Shown here piece after piece: positions 5,778 through 11,178 of a stretch of DNA of 11,178 bases (position 1 is its first letter; every line of letters begins with the position of its first letter). The translations under genes and the position numbers were made by a program. This DNA comes from S010-17 sp036478895 (GTDB taxonomy: Bacteria > Bacteroidota > Bacteroidia > Flavobacteriales > Flavobacteriaceae). The DNA is taken from contig JAZGEV010000142.1 of the NCBI GenBank assembly GCA_036478895.1, positions 1-11,178 on the forward strand. Reading direction: 5' to 3'. The notes beneath the pieces are model-generated. The model saw only the letters and a program-made list of their open reading frames with translations. It was not told the origin of the DNA and did not search any database.

Positions 5778-7976
5778 ATGGCTTATAGTGAAGAAGAAAA
5801 AAAAGAAATAACACGTAGATATAAAGATTTACTAAGTGATACTTATGAAACTTTAACAACGTCTGATAAAGATTTAATAAGAAAAGCTTTTGATTTATCT
5901 GTTGAAGCGCATATAGATCAACGGCGTAAAACTGGTGAACCATATATTTATCATCCTATTGCTGTTGCTAAAATTGTTTCAAATGAAATTGGGCTTGGCG
6001 CAACTTCTATTGCTGCGGCCTTGCTTCATGATGTGGTTGAAGATACACCATACACTGTAAGCGATATGGAGACTATTTTTGGTAAAACTATCGCACGTAT
6101 TGTGAATGGATTAACAAAAATATCACATCTTAAAAAAGATCAAGATGTTTCATTACAAGCAGAAAATTATAGGAAAATGCTCCTTACATTACATGATGAT
6201 GTAAGAGTGATTTTAATAAAAATTGCCGATCGCTTGCATAATATGCAAACTATGGATGCTATGCCACCTCATAAGCAAGTGAAAATATCATCCGAAACAT
6301 TATATATTTATGCTCCTTTAGCTCATAGGTTGGGTTTATATAATATTAAATCTCAATTGGAAGATTTAGGCTTAAAATATACTGAACCAGAAATTTACAC
6401 AGAAATATTCAATAAAATTACGCAAAGTAAAGAAGAACAGGATATTTATATTAAAACCTTTACTAAAGTCATTCAAAAATCATTAAATGAAGAGAAATTA
6501 AATTATGAAATAAAAGGACGTCCAAAATCCATTTTTTCTATTCGTAAAAAAATGCTCAATCAAGGTGTTACTTTTGATGAGATCTACGATAAATTCGCAA
6601 TAAGAATAATTTATAAAAGTGAACGTAAAAAAGAAAAATTTAAAGCTTGGCAAATTTATTCTATTGTTACAGATCATTTTACACCAAATCCAAAAAGACT
6701 TAGAGATTGGATTACACAACCAAAATCCACAGGTTATGAAGCACTACACATCACTGTAATGGGCTTAAAGGGCCGTTGGGTTGAAGTTCAAATACGTTCT
6801 GAGCGTATGAATGAAATTGCAGAAAAAGGATATGCAGCTCATTTTAAATACAAACAAGGAAATGCTAAGGAAAGTGGTTTAGAAACTTGGCTAAATCTAT
6901 TAAAGGAAACCTTAGAAAACCCCGACAATAATGCCATTGATTTTGTAGAACAATTTAAATTAAATCTATACTCTAAAGAGATTTATATTTTCACACCAAA
7001 TGGCGATATTAAAAACCTTCCAAAAGGCGCAACACCTGTAGATTTTGCATTTGCAATACATAGTGAAGTTGGCTTGCGTTGCAAAGGCGCCAAAGTAAAT
7101 GGTAAAATTGTCCCTCTTAGTTATACTTTAAATAGTGGCGATCAAGTAGAAATAATAACATCTAAGAATCAAAAGCCAAAATTAAGTTGGTTAGACTTTG
7201 TAGCAACGGCAAGTGCTAGATCCAAAATAAAAAGTTCCTTAAAGGATGAAGAGAAAAATATTGCAAACGAAGGAAAAGAAATTTTAACTCGAAAATTACG
7301 TCATATTAAAATTCCATTTAATGAAGGTACTATAAATGAAATGGTTAATTTTTTTAAATTAAACACGAGCTTAGATTTGTTTTATAAATTTGGCGATGGA
7401 AGTCTTGAAAATAAAGATCTAAAAGAGTTTGCAGCAAATAAAAAGAATACGTTTTATAATTTTTTTAAATCTACAATTCGTAAAAAGAGTACAAACCCAA
7501 ATAATGGCTTAAAATCAAATTTGAAATATGATTTATTGGTTTTTGGTAAAGAACAAGATAAACTAGATTACAATCCAGCAAAATGTTGTACTCCAATACC
7601 TGGAGATCGTGTTTTTGGATTTATTACAATTAATGAAGGTATTAAAGTGCATAAGCATTCTTGTCCAAATGCAGTCTCGTTGCAAGCCAATTACTCATAT
7701 CGAATTTTACAAGCAAAATGGGTAGACTCCTCACAGCAAAAACATCGTGTATCGCTTAAACTTAATGGTATGGATAATGCTGGATTGGTTAGTGATGTAA
7801 CCAAAATTTTGAATGATTTAAAAGTAAACCTTTGCAGTATTAACATTAATGGTGATGAAGGTTATTTTGATGGAAAATTGAGCGTTGAAATCAATAATAA
7901 AGATCAATTAAAAACTATTTTAGAGCGTTTGAAAAAAGTTGAAGGAATAATAAAAATTAGTAGAGCACATTCATAA
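5778..7976 (+). CDS. Bifunctional RelA/SpoT (p)ppGpp synthetase/hydrolase
   Basis: This protein makes and degrades the stringent-response alarmone (p)ppGpp. The frame opens with a TTG at 5748, but the ATG at 5778 gives the usual flavobacterial start (MAYSEEEKKEI) and 732 residues, so I prefer it. Order of domains: HD hydrolase (about 40-190) with Arg50, His59, His84-Asp85, Glu88-Asp89 and Asp151...Asn155 all present, so hydrolysis is expected; synthetase (about 240-345) with KGRPKSIFSI, Asp271 (YDKFAIRI), STGYEALHI and Glu336 (EVQIRSERM), so synthesis is expected too; TGS (about 400-462); a zinc-finger region with Cys603-Cys604 and H-x-H-x-C629; and a C-terminal ACT domain (about 656-732). 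The RxKD-type loop reads R307-L-R-D310, basic as in Rel/SpoT rather than acidic as in RelA. It precedes a fur-family gene by 98 bases. Confidence 0.95.
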   Translation: MAYSEEEKKEITRRYKDLLSDTYETLTTSDKDLIRKAFDLSVEAHIDQRRKTGEPYIYHPIAVAKIVSNEIGLGATSIAAALLHDVVEDTPYTVSDMETIFGKTIARIVNGLTKISHLKKDQDVSLQAENYRKMLLTLHDDVRVILIKIADRLHNMQTMDAMPPHKQVKISSETLYIYAPLAHRLGLYNIKSQLEDLGLKYTEPEIYTEIFNKITQSKEEQDIYIKTFTKVIQKSLNEEKLNYEIKGRPKSIFSIRKKMLNQGVTFDEIYDKFAIRIIYKSERKKEKFKAWQIYSIVTDHFTPNPKRLRDWITQPKSTGYEALHITVMGLKGRWVEVQIRSERMNEIAEKGYAAHFKYKQGNAKESGLETWLNLLKETLENPDNNAIDFVEQFKLNLYSKEIYIFTPNGDIKNLPKGATPVDFAFAIHSEVGLRCKGAKVNGKIVPLSYTLNSGDQVEIITSKNQKPKLSWLDFVATASARSKIKSSLKDEEKNIANEGKEILTRKLRHIKIPFNEGTINEMVNFFKLNTSLDLFYKFGDGSLENKDLKEFAANKKNTFYNFFKSTIRKKSTNPNNGLKSNLKYDLLVFGKEQDKLDYNPAKCCTPIPGDRVFGFITINEGIKVHKHSCPNAVSLQANYSYRILQAKWVDSSQQKHRVSLKLNGMDNAGLVSDVTKILNDLKVNLCSININGDEGYFDGKLSVEINNKDQLKTILERLKKVEGIIKISRAHS

Positions 7977-8015
7977 TTTAACATGTTTAAAACTTGTTTA
8001 TTATTTTATAAATAA

Positions 8016-8049
8016 TTTGGATTTTTAAGGCTATTAACTCGTAAATTTG
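8016..8049 (+). promoter_or_regulatory. Candidate promoter for the fur-family gene
   Basis: TTTG at 8016-8019 and TAAATTTG at 8042-8049 match the Bacteroidota -33 (TTTG) and -7 (TAnnTTTG) elements. The 22-base spacing lies within the 17-23 range reported for flavobacteria. Transcription would start near 8056, leaving a leader of roughly 20 bases before the ATG at 8075. This is the only candidate in the window with both elements at acceptable spacing. Confidence 0.5.
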
Positions 8050-8074
8050 TTTTTTAATATGTATAATCAAAAAA

Positions 8075-8515
8075 ATGAGTAGTCCTAAAAATCAAGAAAT
8101 TGTAAAAACTGTTTTTACAAAATTTTTAGAAACCAACAAACATAGAAAAACACCAGAACGTTTTGCAATTTTGCAAGAGATATATGCGCACGATGATCAT
8201 TTTGATATAGAATCTCTGTATGTATATATGAAGGATAAGAACTATCGTGTGAGTAGAGCAACTTTATACAATACAATAGAACTTTTATTGGAAAGTGGTT
8301 TGGTAAGAAGGCATCATTTTGGTCAAAATCAATCGCATTACGAAAAATCATATTTTAACAAGCAGCATGATCATGTTATTTTAACTGATACAAACGAAGT
8401 TATTGAGTTTTGTGATCCAAGAATAGACACTATAAAAAAAACAATAGAAGACGTTTTTGATATAAAAATAGATAAACATTCACTCTATTTTTATGGACAA
8501 CGTAATAAAAAATAA
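8075..8515 (+). CDS. Fur-family transcriptional regulator lacking the CxxC zinc motifs
   Basis: This is a 146-residue DNA-binding repressor of the Fur/PerR/Zur superfamily. The winged helix covers about 8-82, with RKTPERFAILQEI and the recognition helix region YRVSRATLYNTIELLLESGLV. The dimerisation and metal domain covers about 84-141. Likely regulatory metal ligands by comparison with E. coli Fur are His42 (Fur His33), Glu90 (Glu81) and His98 and His100 in H-D-H (His88, His90); His135 in KHSLYFYG matches a second site. The central CxxC of E. coli Fur is replaced in VILTDTNEV, the protein stops right after the position of the C-terminal CxxC, and the only cysteine is Cys113. It therefore cannot carry a Cys4 structural zinc. 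Whether it senses iron, manganese, zinc or peroxide is not clear from sequence. It sits between spoT and purA on the same strand. Confidence 0.9.
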   Translation: MSSPKNQEIVKTVFTKFLETNKHRKTPERFAILQEIYAHDDHFDIESLYVYMKDKNYRVSRATLYNTIELLLESGLVRRHHFGQNQSHYEKSYFNKQHDHVILTDTNEVIEFCDPRIDTIKKTIEDVFDIKIDKHSLYFYGQRNKK

Positions 8516-8532
8516 AAATATAAAATAAATCT

Positions 8533-8552
8533 ACGTAGTTATGAAACTACGT
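8533..8552 (+). promoter_or_regulatory. Hairpin between fur-family gene and purA
   Basis: ACGTAGTT (8533-8540) and AACTACGT (8545-8552) form a perfect 8-base-pair stem with a 4-base loop, 24 bases before the purA ATG. On the + strand it is followed by TTTAAAAAATT, a poor U-tract, so it is not a convincing terminator for the fur gene. It could be a weak terminator, an RNA-processing or stability element, or a structured purA leader. It stands out because the surrounding sequence is almost pure A/T. Confidence 0.45.
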
Positions 8553-8576
8553 TTAAAAAATTAAAACACATAAAAA

Positions 8577-9845
8577 ATGGTTGATTTATTATTAGGCTTA
8601 CAATGGGGAGATGAAGGGAAAGGTAAAATTGTTGATGTACTTACAAAAAACTATGACATTATTGCACGTTTTCAAGGTGGTCCAAATGCAGGACATACAT
8701 TGATTTTTGATGGAAACAAGCACGTTTTACATACAATTCCATCAGGTATATTTCACGATAATGCTGTAAATGTTGTTGGAAATGGTGTTGTTATTGATCC
8801 TGTAATTTTTAAAAAAGAATTAGACAATTTAGCCGATTATAATATCGATTTTAAATCTAAATTATTAATTTCTAGGAAAGCTCACGTTATACTGCCTACG
8901 CATCGGTTATTAGATGCTGCATCAGAAGCTGCGAAAGGAAAAGCCAAAATTGGCTCAACTCTTAAAGGCATTGGACCAACGTATATGGATAAAACTGGTA
9001 GAAATGGTTTTAGAGTTGGTGATTTTGAATTGGATGATTGGAAAGAAAAATTTCATGCATTAACTAGAAAACACATTTCAATGTTAGATTATTTTGATAT
9101 TGATATTCAATACGATTTAAAAGAATTGGAAGCAGAGTTTTTTGTTGGCGTAAAGCGCTTAAAAGAACTTACATTTATTGATAGTGAAGAATATCTACAA
9201 CAAGCCATGCGAGATCATAAAACCATTTTGGCAGAAGGCGCACAAGGTTCATTACTTGATATTGATTTTGGAACGTATCCTTTTGTAACGTCATCCAACA
9301 CAACTGCTGCTGGCGCTTGTACTGGATTAGGTGTTGCACCTAATAAAATTGGAAAAGTAGTTGGTATCTTTAAAGCTTATGTAACACGTGTTGGCTCTGG
9401 TCCTTTTCCAACTGAATTGTTTGATGAAAATGGTAAAGAAATGGCTCGAATTGGACAAGAATTTGGCGCTACAACGGGCAGACCTAGACGTTGTGGATGG
9501 TTAGATTTAGTCGCTTTAAAATATGCTGTTGAAATAAATGGTGTAACCGAATTATCTATGATGAAAGCAGATGTTCTATCTGGTTTTGACACACTTAAAA
9601 TAGCAACTTCATACAATTATAAAGGAAAAAAAATAAGTCATTTCCCTTATAATATTGAACCAAATAATGTGAGTGTTAATTATAAAGAAGTAACTGGATG
9701 GCAAAAAGACATAACTGCACTTTCTTCTATAAATCAATTGCCAGATAATGTGAATAGCTATATAAAAATTATTGAAGATTTTGTTGGCGTTTCTGTATCA
9801 ATTGTTTCGGTTGGACCAGATAGAAAGCAAACATTATTTGTGTAA
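8577..9845 (+). CDS. purA: Adenylosuccinate synthetase
   Basis: This cytoplasmic enzyme uses GTP to join IMP and aspartate into adenylosuccinate, the committed step from IMP to AMP. It has 422 residues, close to the family norm of about 430. The N-terminal P-loop-like motif is at 7-18 (G-L-Q-W-G-D-E-G-K-G-K) with catalytic Asp12, and catalytic His40 is in GGPNAGHT. Further family signatures are GSTLKGIGPTYMDK (126-139, IMP loop), the AEGAQGSLLDIDFGTYPFVTSS stretch (219-240), the aspartate loop ATTGRPRRCGW (298-308) and the guanine-recognition KADVLSGF (330-337). All key residues appear intact. It begins 61 bases after the fur-family gene, with a hairpin in between, and is followed after three bases by the yggS-type gene, so those two very probably share a transcript. 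(p)ppGpp is a known inhibitor of this enzyme family. Confidence 0.97.
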   Translation: MVDLLLGLQWGDEGKGKIVDVLTKNYDIIARFQGGPNAGHTLIFDGNKHVLHTIPSGIFHDNAVNVVGNGVVIDPVIFKKELDNLADYNIDFKSKLLISRKAHVILPTHRLLDAASEAAKGKAKIGSTLKGIGPTYMDKTGRNGFRVGDFELDDWKEKFHALTRKHISMLDYFDIDIQYDLKELEAEFFVGVKRLKELTFIDSEEYLQQAMRDHKTILAEGAQGSLLDIDFGTYPFVTSSNTTAAGACTGLGVAPNKIGKVVGIFKAYVTRVGSGPFPTELFDENGKEMARIGQEFGATTGRPRRCGWLDLVALKYAVEINGVTELSMMKADVLSGFDTLKIATSYNYKGKKISHFPYNIEPNNVSVNYKEVTGWQKDITALSSINQLPDNVNSYIKIIEDFVGVSVSIVSVGPDRKQTLFV

Positions 9846-9848
9846 TTT

Positions 9849-10523
9849 ATGTCATTAAAGGATAATTTAGAATCTATATTAAAGTCTATTCCAAATGATG
9901 TAACATTAGTTGCTGTATCTAAAACCAAACCCATTAGAATGATTCAAGAACTCTATAATGCAGGTCATCGTGTTTTTGGAGAGAATAAAGTACAAGAAAT
10001 GTGTGCCAAGTTTGAGGAATTACCAAAAGATATTTCTTGGCATATGATTGGTCACCTTCAACGTAATAAAATAAAATACATGGCGCATTTTGTGGATTTA
10101 ATTCACGGCGTTGATAGTATTAAAACCTTAAAGGAAATTAATAAGCAAGCAAAAAAACACAATCGTATAATTAGGTGTTTGCTTCAAGTGAAAATTGCGA
10201 GTGAAGATTCTAAATTTGGTTTATCTTTTAATGAAACTAAATCCATATTAGCAAACAGTGACCTAAAGGCGTTGGCGAACATTAAAATTTGCGGTCTTAT
10301 GGGAATGGCTAGTTTCACAACCGATGAAACTCAAATTGCCAGAGAATTTAAATCATTAAACGTTTTTTTTAATGACGTAAAATCAGAAAACACAAACAAT
10401 ATAATTTTGGAAACACTATCTATGGGTATGAGTGGTGATTATACTATTGCAATTGACAATGGAAGCACTTTGGTGCGTGTTGGTAGCGCTATTTTTGGAA
10501 AAAGGAACATATTTACTATTTAG
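9849..10523 (+). CDS. YggS/PLPBP-family pyridoxal 5'-phosphate homeostasis protein
   Basis: This is a 224-residue single-domain PLP-binding protein with the fold-type III (alanine-racemase-like) barrel. The family has no clear enzyme activity and is thought to buffer and deliver PLP; mutants in other bacteria show amino-acid imbalance and vitamin B6 effects. The PLP lysine is Lys25 in LVAVSKTKP. Other signatures are FGENKVQE (43-50), WHMIGHLQRNK (64-74), KFGLS (122-126), GLMGMA (149-154), the phosphate-binding SMGMSGDY (191-198) and the C-terminal RVGSAIFGKR (210-219). It starts three bases after the purA stop, so translation coupling is likely. The ATG at 9849 gives a normal N-terminus. It converges with the DUF1835-type gene 60 bases away. 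No good terminator hairpin is visible between them. Confidence 0.93.
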   Translation: MSLKDNLESILKSIPNDVTLVAVSKTKPIRMIQELYNAGHRVFGENKVQEMCAKFEELPKDISWHMIGHLQRNKIKYMAHFVDLIHGVDSIKTLKEINKQAKKHNRIIRCLLQVKIASEDSKFGLSFNETKSILANSDLKALANIKICGLMGMASFTTDETQIAREFKSLNVFFNDVKSENTNNIILETLSMGMSGDYTIAIDNGSTLVRVGSAIFGKRNIFTI

Positions 10524-10583
10524 ATAAAATAATAAACGGCGTTAGTTTAGAGTGTTTTAAAGTCTTATCGCAATTCGTATTAA

Positions 10584-11178
10584 TTATCCAGCCATTGAGT
10601 TTGGGTTTCTTGTCATTTCTTTAAGTAATTTTTTTACTTGTAAATCTCCAAATCCATAAATTCCTTCTCTTTTACAAAATTCTTCAAAAATTTCACTAAA
10701 ATCCTCTGTTTTGAGGTCTTTAATTATGTGATTTAAAGTTTCTTTTGGACGACCTAAGTTACCGTTTTTTGGAATGCGATCTTGATGAGCTTTAATTGCA
10801 GGAAAAAGAAATGGAAATTGGTTTTTTAAATTTTCTGCTATGGCGAACATTTCCGTAAAGTCATTCAATTGATAGTTTTTCCATAATTTACTCAATTCCA
10901 TTAGTTTAGACGGTTGAATTTTTACTTTTTTATGATAGCTATAAAGCAATTCTTCATCAGTCATATTTCCAAAACTATAAGCACTGTCTTTTTTTGGTCG
11001 AATTAAAAATACATTTTCGTACGGAGAATTTTCAACTATTAAATGAAGGATAAACCAAAAATTTACTTGACAAAATAAATCGTCTTCAAACCAAAGATTG
11101 ATTTCAGTATTATCGGAAATGTTTTGGATTTTTTCTATCTCAGTTACAGTTTTCGCAAAGTAATCTTGTTCAGTATAA
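10584..11178 (-). CDS. DUF1835-type protein, C-terminal part (5' end outside window)
   Basis: The first ATG seen from the stop upward is at 10964, but the frame stays open all the way to the right edge (first whole codon at 11175-11177), giving at least 197 residues. The upstream stretch encodes clear protein sequence rather than noise: around 11052-11102 it reads E-I-N-L-W-F-E-D-D-L-F-C-Q-V-N-F-W-F, the hallmark of DUF1835 proteins as I remember them, followed by PYENVFLIRP. So 10964 is internal. The C-terminal part (GRPKETLNHIIKDLKTED, IYGFGDLQVKKLL) is helical and charged. The family has no established function that I can name. The N-terminal part, including any HILNGD-like motif, would lie beyond the window. 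Confidence 0.75.
   Translation of the reverse strand, partial: YTEQDYFAKTVTEIEKIQNISDNTEINLWFEDDLFCQVNFWFILHLIVENSPYENVFLIRPKKDSAYSFGNMTDEELLYSYHKKVKIQPSKLMELSKLWKNYQLNDFTEMFAIAENLKNQFPFLFPAIKAHQDRIPKNGNLGRPKETLNHIIKDLKTEDFSEIFEEFCKREGIYGFGDLQVKKLLKEMTRNPNSMAG

Noticed and set aside
8000..8016. A/T-only hairpin after the RelA/SpoT gene as a terminator
   Set aside because: A 7-bp stem made only of A-T pairs with a 3-base loop is too weak and is expected by chance here; it also overlaps the candidate -33 element of the next gene.
4364..9616. Antisense open frames on the - strand at 4364-4627, 6498-6719, 8115-8351 and 9377-9616
   Set aside because: Each is wholly inside a conserved + strand gene (methyltransferase, RelA/SpoT, Fur family, PurA) and its translation has no family resemblance.
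10524..10583. Terminator between yggS and the DUF1835-type gene
   Set aside because: Only a 5-bp stem (TAAAC with GTTTA, 7-base loop) is visible and no U-tract follows.
1..11178. CRISPR array, insertion sequence, phage, tRNA or toxin-antitoxin locus
   Set aside because: No direct-repeat arrays, transposase or integrase motifs, tRNA-like cloverleaves or small paired genes were seen; all sizeable open regions are accounted for by housekeeping or envelope genes.

Overview
The window reads as ordinary chromosomal DNA from a member of the Flavobacteriaceae (Bacteroidota). The evidence is the very AT-rich composition, A-rich leaders without Shine-Dalgarno sequences, candidate promoter elements of the Bacteroidota type (TAnnTTTG), paired TlpA-like thioredoxin lipoproteins, and a Fur homologue and RelA/SpoT protein of the flavobacterial kind. 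The genus cannot be fixed from the sequence alone. I see no mobile element, CRISPR array, rRNA or tRNA.

Layout. Bases 1-258 hold the 3' end of a DUF1801-type gene on the + strand. A bidirectional terminator hairpin (319-347) separates it from two tandem, paralogous, membrane-anchored TlpA/thioredoxin lipoprotein genes on the - strand (371-2437). Across a 136-base divergent intergenic region follow, on the + strand, a histidine ammonia-lyase gene (hutH, 2574-4082) and a SpoU/TrmH-family rRNA/tRNA 2'-O-methyltransferase gene (4116-4913). The latter converges, with only two bases between the stop codons, on a - strand gene for an Aer-like PAS-domain protein without an output domain (4916-5620). 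Divergent from that, a + strand run of four genes follows: a bifunctional RelA/SpoT (p)ppGpp synthetase/hydrolase (best start 5778), a Fur-family regulator (8075-8515), adenylosuccinate synthetase purA (8577-9845) and, three bases after purA, the YggS/PLPBP pyridoxal-phosphate protein (9849-10523). The right edge carries the 3' part of a - strand DUF1835-type gene, which stays open to the window end, so the apparent ATG at 10964 is internal.

How the genes may work together. The right half links stringent-response control (SpoT), a metal- or peroxide-responsive regulator (Fur family) and the GTP-consuming committed step of AMP synthesis (PurA). (p)ppGpp is known to inhibit PurA, so the neighbourhood makes metabolic sense, though co-regulation is only inferred. 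The left half is envelope redox (TlpA pair) plus histidine catabolism (HutH without its usual hut partners).

No clearly new multi-gene system is visible. The points most worth checking are the stand-alone Aer-type PAS protein, the tandem TlpA pair with an unusually conserved 52-base block, the palindrome over a candidate promoter, the cysteine-poor Fur, and a strong hairpin between fur and purA.
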